A DNA stretch of 33,513 nucleotides from Bacteroidota bacterium (GTDB lineage Bacteria > Bacteroidota > Bacteroidia > Palsa-965): positions 1 to 33,513 of the forward strand of contig JABDAO010000024.1 in NCBI GenBank assembly GCA_013289095.1, read 5' to 3'. The position numbers were made by a program, and so were the translations under genes. Shown piece after piece: positions 1-7,471 of this stretch. Numbering within the stretch: position 1 is the stretch's first letter; the number at the start of each line of letters is the position of its first letter. The notes under the pieces were generated by a model that did no database searches, was not told where the DNA came from, and was given only the letters and a program-made list of their open reading frames with translations.

Positions 1-819
1 ACCGACTCATTCAATGAGCAGATCCTGAAATCGTTCATCGAATTTTCGCCAGAATATCATATTCAGGATTCCATGATTGTGTTCGACGGCACGTGTGTTC
101 AAAGGCCCAATTCGCCCAGTGGATGGCTTTCCTTCAACCAATTTTTTGCACGCGAACTGAACCCCGGTCTGAGGCCTATAGACAGCCCTCAGAGCAACAT
201 GGTCATCGTGGCCCCGGCCGACTGCGCCTACAAGGAGTTTTTTGAAATAGGGGCCAACTCTGAAATCCCCGAAATCGTACTTAAGAATACACATACTTTT
301 GCAAGCATCTGCAAACTCCTGGAGGGAAGCATCTACAAGGATGATTTTGCCGGAGGCACCTTTGTCCATTACTTCCTTGACACATTCGACTATCATCGCT
401 TCCACGCCCCTGTTTCCGGAAAAGTACTCGAATGCAGAACCATTCACGAACAGGCGTTCCTGGCAGTCACCATCGATGAAAACGGCGTATACGCTTCGCC
501 CGACAGCGCAACCGACGGGTATGAATTCACCCAGACCAGGGGCGTGCTTATTCTCGATACCGCTCAATCTGAATCTCAGCATATTGGTAAAGTAGCTATT
601 CTGCCCATAGGTATGTGCCAGGTATCGTCGGTAACCATGAAAGCTGAAGTGGGGCGCTCGTTGTTGAAAGGCGATGAGTTTGGTTACTTTATGTTCGGTG
701 GGTCAGACATCATCATGCTCTTTCAAAAGGGCATCAGTCTGGAATTGAATCAGCTTGCTGTCCATCATTTGTATGGAACAAGTGTGGCTACGTGTAAAGC
801 AGCAGGTCAGATCGGATGA
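1..819 (+). CDS. phosphatidylserine decarboxylase family protein (5' truncated)
   Basis: This enzyme family converts phosphatidylserine to phosphatidylethanolamine at the membrane, using a pyruvoyl group made by self-cleavage. The frame is open from base 1, so the true start lies upstream; the first internal ATG is at 73. Family landmarks are visible: an N-terminal SFNQFFARELNPGLRPID stretch, the core TFDYHRFHAPVSGKV, and the C-terminal self-processing region FGGSDII (697-714). In the classical family the cleavage motif is LGST, cut between Gly and Ser; here the Gly-Ser pair is kept and Thr is replaced by Asp. The C-terminus is complete, with stop codon TGA at 817-819. The next gene is 273 bases away, so co-transcription is uncertain. 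The family is clear; the substrate could be a related phospholipid, because the Asp variant is typical of divergent subfamilies. Confidence 0.85.
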   Translation, partial: TDSFNEQILKSFIEFSPEYHIQDSMIVFDGTCVQRPNSPSGWLSFNQFFARELNPGLRPIDSPQSNMVIVAPADCAYKEFFEIGANSEIPEIVLKNTHTFASICKLLEGSIYKDDFAGGTFVHYFLDTFDYHRFHAPVSGKVLECRTIHEQAFLAVTIDENGVYASPDSATDGYEFTQTRGVLILDTAQSESQHIGKVAILPIGMCQVSSVTMKAEVGRSLLKGDEFGYFMFGGSDIIMLFQKGISLELNQLAVHHLYGTSVATCKAAGQIG

Positions 820-1058
820 TCGGATATCGGGCTGGAAACGCCCATGGATAGATCGCACGCCATGGTCTTGGCTTCGAGGCAGGTTGTGCGGTACTCATCG
901 CCCGGAGCCTGCAGTTCTGTACGGGTTTTAGAAAATTGTACCTGCAAAGTACTGATGGATCAGCATAGCTTCAGTAAGGGATGAAAGACCGGGTTGTATT
1001 CAGACTCGTTTGATTTCTGACGAGCATGACCATTCTCCACTCCGACCCAAATAACCCC

Positions 1059-1066
1059 TATTTTTG
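1059..1066 (+). promoter_or_regulatory. promoter -7 box TATTTTTG
   Basis: TATTTTTG fits the Bacteroidota -7 consensus TAnnTTTG exactly and lies 26 bases upstream of the ATG at 1093, a normal leader length. No clear -33 TTTG was found at the expected distance, so this rests on the -7 box and its position. Confidence 0.5.
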
Positions 1067-1092
1067 CCCATGCCTTCAAAAGGGCCTGGCAA

Positions 1093-2160
1093 ATGACATC
1101 ACCTACAAAACTCGATTATCTGATTACCGGCCAGGGACTGGCAGGCACTATAGTTGCACATCAGTTGCTGTTACAAGGCCGTGCGATACGCATCATTGAC
1201 AACGCATCGCTTTCATCGAGTTCTAAAGTTGCCGGGGGCTTGTTTAACCCGGTAGTATTTAAACGTCTGGTAAAAAGCTGGATGGCCGATGAGCAGCTAA
1301 ACGTTGCCGAATCGTTCTACAAACAAATGGAAGCCCTGCTGGGTGCCCGTTTCTTCTTCAAAAAACACCTCATCAAGATATTTGCCGAAACACAGGAAAA
1401 GACGCTCTGGGAAAAGAAACGTCTGGAAGAGGTAGGTAAATACCTCAGCCCCATCGATGAACATCCACTGTTCGACGCATCCATCGAAGTGCCGATGGGA
1501 GCGGCATCGGTAAGTGGGGCGGGATATGTAGATGTACTTTTGTTTTTAAACCTGAGCCGTGAGTATTTCAGGCAACATGGTGTGTTGGTGGAGGAAACCT
1601 TTGACCACAAACAGCTCAGCCTCCTGGATGGATCGGTTATCTATGCTTCGCGTTTTCTTTCTCCCAAAATTATCTTTTGCGAAGGTCATTTGGCAACCCA
1701 AAACCCCTGGTTCGGGTGGATGCCCTTTAACCTGGCCAAGGGTGAAGTCTTAACGGTACGGATTCCGGGATATGAAATGGACGATGTCATCAACAAAGGC
1801 GTGTTTATCCTGCCCATTGGTAACGGCCTGTTTAAGGTTGGGGCTACTTTTGCCTGGGACAAACTGGATGAAGAACCTACGGAGACCGCAAAAACAGACT
1901 TGATACAACGTCTCCAAAAAGTATTGAAGCTTCCGTTCGAAATTATTGAACACAAAGCCGGTATCCGGCCTACGGTCATCAACCGTCGTCCGCTTATCGG
2001 TACCCATCCCCTGCACCCGGAGTTGTGTATGTTCAATGGCATGGGAAGCAAGGGGGTGATGATAGCGCCGCTCTTTGCGAGGCATTTTATTAACCATCTG
2101 GAAGAACAAATCCCTTTAAACCCCGAAGTTGATATCCGGAGGTTTTACCAATCAAGGTAA
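1093..2160 (+). CDS. FAD-dependent oxidoreductase, DAO family
   Basis: This 355-residue soluble protein has the layout of the D-amino-acid oxidase/glycine oxidase (DAO) superfamily, flavoenzymes that oxidise amines or amino acids. The N-terminus starts directly with a dinucleotide-binding fold: beta strand, then GQGLAG (residues 13-18), helix, and acidic RIID at 33-36, which would hold the FAD ribose. A KVAGGLFNPV segment near residues 46-55 matches the second FAD contact region. The C-terminus has the usual GIRPTVINRRPLIG followed by a Gly-rich NGMGSKGVMIAP segment that closes over the flavin. No signal peptide or membrane segment is present. The ATG at 1093 is chosen because the FAD fold begins within ten residues and a promoter box sits 26 bases upstream. 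The substrate cannot be read from the sequence. Confidence 0.8.
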   Translation: MTSPTKLDYLITGQGLAGTIVAHQLLLQGRAIRIIDNASLSSSSKVAGGLFNPVVFKRLVKSWMADEQLNVAESFYKQMEALLGARFFFKKHLIKIFAETQEKTLWEKKRLEEVGKYLSPIDEHPLFDASIEVPMGAASVSGAGYVDVLLFLNLSREYFRQHGVLVEETFDHKQLSLLDGSVIYASRFLSPKIIFCEGHLATQNPWFGWMPFNLAKGEVLTVRIPGYEMDDVINKGVFILPIGNGLFKVGATFAWDKLDEEPTETAKTDLIQRLQKVLKLPFEIIEHKAGIRPTVINRRPLIGTHPLHPELCMFNGMGSKGVMIAPLFARHFINHLEEQIPLNPEVDIRRFYQSR

Positions 2161-2212
2161 GGTTCTAAAAAGGCAAGATTAGCAGGCCCACCTTCTGTCA
2201 GATACATTCAAC

Positions 2213-2224
2213 CGGGAATTCCCG
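2213..2224. repeat. 12-bp perfect palindrome between convergent genes
   Basis: CGGGAATTCCCG is a perfect palindrome in the 107-base gap between the convergent oxidoreductase and epimerase genes. It could mark a weak terminator or a protein-binding site. It has no loop and no T-run, so the role is uncertain. Confidence 0.25.
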
Positions 2225-2267
2225 AAATCGGCTGATTCGAAAAATTAACCTCACGGTGTCAAATTAA

Positions 2268-3242
2268 TCAGGGTCTGGACATCCGGAACCAGTTATAAAA
2301 TTCCTCCAGTCCTTCCCTCAAACCTGTTGATGGCTGAAAGTTCAATTCGTTCTGAGCGAGAGAAACATCCGCGTATGTTTGCGACACATCCCCTGCTTGT
2401 TCCGGCTGGTAGTTGATACTGAATTTCTGTCCCACCACCTTTTCAATCTCCGAAACCAAGTGCGAGAGCGTGACCGTGTCTGAATTTCCCAAATTGTAAA
2501 CCTTAGCTTCGCCAGGAACAAGGGGGCGGTTCAAGGCACCGACAATTCCGTTTACAATGTCGCTGACATAGGTATAATCGCGGCGTGTACTTCCATCGCC
2601 GTAGATGATGATAGGTTGATCACTGGTCAGGGCCGAAAAGAATTTATGGATCGCCAGATCAGGCCTTTGCCGGGGGCCAAAGACAGTAAAAAATCGAAGT
2701 GCAATGAAATTTATTCCAAAAAGCGCACTGTATGTCTTCCCAAAATATTCGGCCCCTATTTTTGAAGAAGCATAAGGGCTGATTGGGGACAAAGCGAGAT
2801 CGCTTTCTTTCCAGGGCACATGCGGATTACTTCCGTATACGCTACTGGAGGAAGCAAAAATAAATTTCCGGACATTGAGTTTGCGTGCTAATTCAAGCAT
2901 GTTGATTGTGCCCTGTACATTGGTCTGTGCATACCCGATCGGATCAAGGATACTCGGTCGTACACCGGCCTTTGCTGCAAGATGAATAATAACATCGGGC
3001 GAAAAACCTGCAAGCTGCCCCACTATTACATCTGGTGTATTAATATCCGAGCAGATAAACCGATAATCTGGGTTGCAGATCTGTGTGCTCATGTTACTTT
3101 CCTTGACAGCACGCGAATAGAAGGGATCAAAATTATCTATGTTCACAACCACGCTGCCCAAGCTCAGTAGCTTCTCGGCAAGGTGACTTCCGACGAACCC
3201 GGCCCCACCAGTTAACAGAATTTTTAAACCCTTTGGTTTCAT
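2268..3242 (-). CDS. NAD-dependent nucleotide-sugar epimerase (UDP-glucuronate 4-epimerase-like)
   Basis: This is an extended short-chain dehydrogenase/reductase of 324 residues that probably inverts or modifies a nucleotide-activated sugar for surface glycan synthesis. It has the NAD-binding TGGAGFVGSH (residues 11-20), the acidic IDNFDPFY segment at 35-42 that is typical of UDP-glucuronate 4-epimerase relatives, the catalytic Ser region FASSSSVYG (129-137), and the Tyr157-xxx-Lys161 pair in YASSK. A substrate-loop GDGSTRRDYTYVSD follows near residue 220. Length is normal for the family, with no signal peptide. It is the last gene of the minus-strand glycan operon, 53 bases downstream of the GT-C-like gene. 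UDP-glucuronate epimerase is the best guess from the DNFDPFY motif; UDP-glucose or GDP-sugar epimerases cannot be excluded. Confidence 0.88.
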   Translation of the reverse strand: MKPKGLKILLTGGAGFVGSHLAEKLLSLGSVVVNIDNFDPFYSRAVKESNMSTQICNPDYRFICSDINTPDVIVGQLAGFSPDVIIHLAAKAGVRPSILDPIGYAQTNVQGTINMLELARKLNVRKFIFASSSSVYGSNPHVPWKESDLALSPISPYASSKIGAEYFGKTYSALFGINFIALRFFTVFGPRQRPDLAIHKFFSALTSDQPIIIYGDGSTRRDYTYVSDIVNGIVGALNRPLVPGEAKVYNLGNSDTVTLSHLVSEIEKVVGQKFSINYQPEQAGDVSQTYADVSLAQNELNFQPSTGLREGLEEFYNWFRMSRP

Positions 3243-3295
3243 ATTTGATGTACTGATATCTGGTTTTTCATACCTGTTCTGGAACGCACCTGTTT

Positions 3296-4948
3296 TTAGA
3301 TATCCACCCGGTATAGTTCAGAATTCCTTGCTCCAATCAAGAGCTTGGCGTGGTGCATTTGAATGAACAGCTGCTCGTCAGAGGTCTGCAAATTAGCGGG
3401 ATGCATTTTCAGCAATAGCACCAAATGTCTGCCGGCGGCATAATGGCCGGAAACGATGGCGTTGTAATTTTCACAAGTGGTGGCTTCGCTAAAGACTGTC
3501 ATCGGATCGTTTCGTTGATCGGCCTCGGCATAAACAAGTTTCGAAGCAGGTTCTTGTTTATGTATCCGGTTTATGGTTCGATAAATTTCAACCTCCTCCT
3601 TTTCATTGTACCAGTATGAGGCGCCTCCGTTGCCATGTGGAGAGTACATTTGATAGTTTGAATAACCGAAAAATAGAAATCCGTATACAAGAGAAGCGCC
3701 TGCGAGACCGCGAAGCAGGAATACCGTTCGTCGTTCTTGCTGCAACGTGGTTCTGGAAAGAAGGATAAACAAGAGCAACTGCAACATCAGCATAATTACT
3801 GCGAAGTAACGGGTACAATACACGAAGGTCCACATATTGGGCATCCATGGTGGGCCGAACGAATTGCGTTCAGGCGCCGAGGTAATCGATTCCAAACTCA
3901 TCAGCCCAATCACAGCACATGAAAAAACCAGCATCAAAAGTACGTAGCTAAAAAGAAGCCGTTGTTCGGATACCGCCGAGGCCCTGAAAAGTTGTATTTT
4001 ATCACGAATCAAAAGTTTCCACCCAAAAAAAGAAAGGATGCACAAAGAAAGGAAATGTATCAGCAAACGACCTATCCTGATCATTCCAGGATGCGAAACC
4101 GGAAAACGATACTCAATCGGGCTCATGTAAAAAAATGCTTTCAACGGGAATGAATCAAACCATTTGAGATTACTCCACAAAAAATTCATGTGTTTAATGT
4201 CTTCCAGGAATGAGGTACGACTATGGTCAATGGAGAACACAGAAAAGAACAAAAATGTGAATAGCAGTGAACAACCACCAATGACAAATGCTGCGATTAT
4301 CGGGCCTTTTTCCTTACGCATTAAACCCATAAGAAGGTAAAAGCCGGGTATGATTACCATATTGGGTATAGAAGCAAACCTCAGTGTACAATTAACGGTC
4401 GAGAGAACAGCAATGAGAACACAGATGCCCAAACCGAAATTACCTGTTGTAGCCTGCTTGAGAGCCAAGCCTGCCGCCCAGAGAAAGATACCTGCGGCGA
4501 GCATATCTGTCGTCGCCCAGTAGAAAGAGGGTGAGGCGTTTAGTGCAAAAAAGAGCACAAAAACCGACTTTAGCGAATCGCTTATCCTAAACAGATTTAA
4601 AATCCGGAGCATTGAAAAAAGCAGGGTGCAAACGCCAGTAAGCTGCCAGAAAAGAGCCGCCAGGATCCAGTCATGAAAGATGTGCCAGGATAAAACAAGA
4701 AACATCGAAAAGCCAACCGGCCACAATTTCAGTGGGGTACATTGCTCCTTGCTAAGATCAGTAGCAGGAGCAGAATAATTCGCAAAACCCTTCCCTTCTG
4801 TATACCCTTTTGCTGCCTGAATCTGTACTCCCTCATCCGAGGTGATTTGAGGGAAATAAATTTCGTGTTTGAAATGAATCAGGAGTGCGAAGCAAACAAG
4901 GAATATATATGTACCGCGTTTCGCGAGCAGTACCTGTAGTTGTGCCAT
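3296..4948 (-). CDS. polytopic membrane protein, GT-C/PMT-like glycosyltransferase
   Basis: This is a 550-residue integral inner-membrane protein with roughly eleven hydrophobic segments spread along its length. The arrangement resembles GT-C glycosyltransferases (GT39/ArnT-like): one N-terminal membrane helix (about residues 12-28), then an outward loop carrying an acidic pair, Asp38-Glu39, in ITSDEGVQIQAAKGY, followed by many helices and a C-terminal soluble tail. In that family, acidic residues in the first loop bind the metal or catalyse sugar transfer from a polyprenyl-phosphate donor. The gene starts one base after the stop of the upstream GT2 gene, so the two are almost certainly co-translated; a lipid-linked sugar made by the GT2 protein is the logical donor. 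Overall sequence similarity to named families is weak, so the exact activity is an inference. Confidence 0.65.
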   Translation of the reverse strand: MAQLQVLLAKRGTYIFLVCFALLIHFKHEIYFPQITSDEGVQIQAAKGYTEGKGFANYSAPATDLSKEQCTPLKLWPVGFSMFLVLSWHIFHDWILAALFWQLTGVCTLLFSMLRILNLFRISDSLKSVFVLFFALNASPSFYWATTDMLAAGIFLWAAGLALKQATTGNFGLGICVLIAVLSTVNCTLRFASIPNMVIIPGFYLLMGLMRKEKGPIIAAFVIGGCSLLFTFLFFSVFSIDHSRTSFLEDIKHMNFLWSNLKWFDSFPLKAFFYMSPIEYRFPVSHPGMIRIGRLLIHFLSLCILSFFGWKLLIRDKIQLFRASAVSEQRLLFSYVLLMLVFSCAVIGLMSLESITSAPERNSFGPPWMPNMWTFVYCTRYFAVIMLMLQLLLFILLSRTTLQQERRTVFLLRGLAGASLVYGFLFFGYSNYQMYSPHGNGGASYWYNEKEEVEIYRTINRIHKQEPASKLVYAEADQRNDPMTVFSEATTCENYNAIVSGHYAAGRHLVLLLKMHPANLQTSDEQLFIQMHHAKLLIGARNSELYRVDI

Positions 4949-4949
4949 C

Positions 4950-5831
4950 TTATCTGTTTTTGGGGGTCTTGTTGGTCATCAGAATTTGCTTGAGCAGTAC
5001 TGCTATCAACCCCAGACTGAAAATAAAAATACTGAGTACAATAGAACTTATGCCCAGCCAGAATCCAACATTTAAATGCAGGAAGAAGGCTATCCCAAAA
5101 TTGAGTACACCAAAAGCAAGCACCATGCCGCTCAGAACCAGAAAGATCTTTATCGGGTTATAATAGAGGATCGCTTCGGTGATGTATTGCAGGGTGCGTA
5201 ATGTGTCTTTAAAAAGCTTCACCTTCGAATGACCTACCCGCTTAAGATAACTGATGGGAATGTATTTAACGAATTTGCCTGTCATCATGTATGCCAGCGT
5301 AGCCGACGTAGTAAAACTGAATGTATCGCAGAGCGTATCAAAATAAAGCATGATGGTAGCACGTGAAAAAACCCGGAGTCCTGAATTAATGTCTTCAATT
5401 TTCCGACCGGCCGTAAACTGAACAAGGTTCTTAAGGATGAGACGAAGCACTTTTTTCTTAACCGATTCATCGTAATTCTTTCCTTGTCTTGCTCCGACTA
5501 CCATGTCAAATCCCTTTTTATACTCTAAAAAAAGAGTTGGGATACTTTCGAGTGGATATGTACCATCGGCATCGGTAATTGCAATGGTATCATTTTTAGC
5601 GGCTGTAATACCATCCTTTAGCGAGCGACCATATCCTGCATTGTGAGGATGAGAAAGAACAATTGCTCCTGCCTGTTCGGCATATTCACGGGTACGATCG
5701 GTGGAGCAATCATCCACAATGATCACCTCCGAGTGTTCGTCACCGATTTCCTGGAGTACTTTTTTGCAGCGCTCAATGGTGTCAGCAATCACATCTTCTT
5801 CGTTGTAGGCCGGGATAACGATTGAAATCAT
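4950..5831 (-). CDS. GT2 glycosyltransferase, dolichol-phosphate mannose synthase-like with C-terminal membrane helices
   Basis: This 293-residue enzyme probably transfers a sugar from a nucleotide donor to polyprenyl phosphate at the cytoplasmic face of the inner membrane. The GT-A fold is clear: SIVIPAYNEEDVI at residues 3-15, VIIVDDCSTDRT at 36-47, NAGYGRS at 64-70, and the metal-binding ITDADGTYP with DAD at 87-89. The C-terminus carries two hydrophobic helices (about 228-252 and 256-282), as in DPMS/GtrB-type enzymes. It is the fourth gene of the operon, 45 bases from the methyltransferase upstream and one base from the GT-C-like gene downstream. That pairing is typical of a lipid-linked sugar being made and then used by a GT-C enzyme on the other side of the membrane. 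The sugar is unknown. Confidence 0.9.
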   Translation of the reverse strand: MISIVIPAYNEEDVIADTIERCKKVLQEIGDEHSEVIIVDDCSTDRTREYAEQAGAIVLSHPHNAGYGRSLKDGITAAKNDTIAITDADGTYPLESIPTLFLEYKKGFDMVVGARQGKNYDESVKKKVLRLILKNLVQFTAGRKIEDINSGLRVFSRATIMLYFDTLCDTFSFTTSATLAYMMTGKFVKYIPISYLKRVGHSKVKLFKDTLRTLQYITEAILYYNPIKIFLVLSGMVLAFGVLNFGIAFFLHLNVGFWLGISSIVLSIFIFSLGLIAVLLKQILMTNKTPKNR

Positions 5832-5876
5832 TGTTGAAGCTGTTGGTTAATTAAAATAGAGCCGAGGGAAACCGGG

Positions 5877-6608
5877 TCAATTCTTCCGGATCACACAATA
5901 GAGACTCTGTCCCCAGATTTTTTTTGTCAGATGGTTCAATGATTTTGAAAGAGGCACGACAAATTTATCAAAGAAAAGTACCTGGTGGTTCACATTTTTA
6001 CTGTTTATGTTCTTATGCGTGACAAATTTGTTCAGCCACCAACCGAGCGCACCTACCGGATTAAAATACTCACTCATAACGATGGAACAGGCTGTGTCTT
6101 TTTCAAGAAGTTCGGCAATATCACCCTTCCGGTAACGGCGCAGGTGACCGGCAAGCTTGTCAAGATCATTGTAAAGATGCAGAAAGGAGGGAACGAATAG
6201 GAGCAGATGCCCTCCCGGCTTGAGCAATGAAATCATGTTATTGAGTCCTGCCTTGTGATCGGGCACATGTTCGAGCACATTGACGCAGATAATAGTATCA
6301 AATTGGTAAGGGGAGAGTTTTGAAACAAAATCATCAGCTGCCAGATCAGCAACCTCATATGTGCCTGCCGGGTCACGTTCACGGGCGCGTTCAATCACGT
6401 CCTTATCAATATCAATGGATGCATAAAAGGATGTCTTTTCTTTCAGCATCGCTTTAAAATTACCTTGACCAGTACCAATTTCCAGCAACCGGCTGCCCAG
6501 GTAGGGAGTAAATTTATTCAGGATCCAATTGTTGTAGTTATGGGCAAATTCCATGGACTCAGCCATGGTTTCAAACCCGGAGACTTCTATTTTAGATGGT
6601 TTACCCAT
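5877..6608 (-). CDS. class I SAM-dependent methyltransferase
   Basis: This 243-residue protein has a class I (Rossmann-type) S-adenosylmethionine methyltransferase fold. Motif I is LLEIGTGQGNF at residues 41-51, with an acidic YASIDID at the end of strand 2 and DTIICVNVLEHVPDH as motif IV/post-I. The long LLKPGGHLLLFVPSF follows, then HLRRYRKGDIAELL, which is common in methyltransferases of polysaccharide and lipid-sugar clusters. There is no signal peptide. It sits 26 bases downstream of another methyltransferase gene inside the glycan operon. A role in methylating a sugar or the glycan chain end is plausible from context only; the residues do not reveal the acceptor. Confidence 0.85.
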   Translation of the reverse strand: MGKPSKIEVSGFETMAESMEFAHNYNNWILNKFTPYLGSRLLEIGTGQGNFKAMLKEKTSFYASIDIDKDVIERARERDPAGTYEVADLAADDFVSKLSPYQFDTIICVNVLEHVPDHKAGLNNMISLLKPGGHLLLFVPSFLHLYNDLDKLAGHLRRYRKGDIAELLEKDTACSIVMSEYFNPVGALGWWLNKFVTHKNINSKNVNHQVLFFDKFVVPLSKSLNHLTKKIWGQSLYCVIRKN

Positions 6609-6634
6609 GAGTGATTTGGAATTTAACTTAGCGT

Positions 6635-7471
6635 TTATTGTTTTTTTACGGCGCTTCCGCGCCAGCTCACATTCTTGTATGGGGTAATGTGTATGTCGTC
6701 ATACTCGTTTTCAGGAAACCAGGATTTGATTCGTTCAAAACTGATGAAATCGACTTGTGGCGCATTGAGTTTATCAAAAACATTCAATGTATTCCGGTAA
6801 AACGTCAGTTTCCTGAAGTTTTCAAAGTATTCAGAATAGGGTAAAAAATTCAGCGGAAGCAGGTAAATGGAATAAACAAAAGGGTACATAAGCGCGGTGA
6901 TAAATCTGGAAACGCCCAACAAGGCTTTCCGGCTCAGATGTCGAAAAAATAGTTTACGGAGTGGTTCCACGCCATACTCAACCAGTGCGTTCCCCTCTTT
7001 TGAATAGACCCAGACAATGGTTGTGCCCCCGGGTTTGGTGTGATTCATCATATTCCGAAATGTGCTGTCCGGATCATCGGTGTGATGGACCACGCCGATG
7101 GAGAAAACAACATCGAATTTTTTTTTAAGATCCATCGAAGCAATGTCGGTTTCCACAAAGCTGATGTTTTCAAATTTTTTGTTTCGCTCCCGGGCAATGT
7201 CTGTAGTGTTAAGGTCTACCGCTGTGAGGTGGCTCGCATATGGAGCAACGTACGATGTGTGCTGTCCGCCTCCACAACCACATTCGAGCACTTCCTTCCC
7301 GCGCATGTCCTCAAGCGTAACCGGTTGAATCCAGTCTTTGAAGAGGAATAATTCATCGTCCTGTAGCATGCTCCATTGTTCATGCCATTCACTCTGCTTT
7401 TTTTGTTCCATAAGATAAGCGGGTATCGAAAACAAATTTATTAAAACTTCTAAATTCATCCTTTTCTCCAT
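6635..7471 (-). CDS. class I SAM-dependent methyltransferase overlapping asnB
   Basis: This is a second class I methyltransferase in the operon, 278 residues in its longest form. Motif I is VLECGCGGGQH (about residues 61-71), followed by LTAVDLN, a VVFSIGVVHHTDDP motif and HTKPGGTTIVWVYSKEGN. A long helical C-terminal part of about 130 residues, with hydrophobic stretches (LITALMYPFVYSIYLLPL-like), suggests a membrane-near acceptor. The long form overlaps the 3' end of asnB by 83 bases. A start at ATG 7411 (MEQKKQSEWHEQW) leaves a 23-base overlap and keeps the whole fold, so it is a realistic alternative; ATG 7459 is a third choice. Methyltransferases of this shape are often found beside asnB-like genes in glycan clusters. 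The acceptor is unknown. Confidence 0.82.
   Translation of the reverse strand: MEKRMNLEVLINLFSIPAYLMEQKKQSEWHEQWSMLQDDELFLFKDWIQPVTLEDMRGKEVLECGCGGGQHTSYVAPYASHLTAVDLNTTDIARERNKKFENISFVETDIASMDLKKKFDVVFSIGVVHHTDDPDSTFRNMMNHTKPGGTTIVWVYSKEGNALVEYGVEPLRKLFFRHLSRKALLGVSRFITALMYPFVYSIYLLPLNFLPYSEYFENFRKLTFYRNTLNVFDKLNAPQVDFISFERIKSWFPENEYDDIHITPYKNVSWRGSAVKKQ

Noticed and set aside
820-1092. tRNA or small RNA gene in the gap after the decarboxylase
   Set aside because: No tRNA T-loop or paired acceptor ends were seen. Only a short GGGC/GCCC hairpin near 829-843 was noted, too weak to call.
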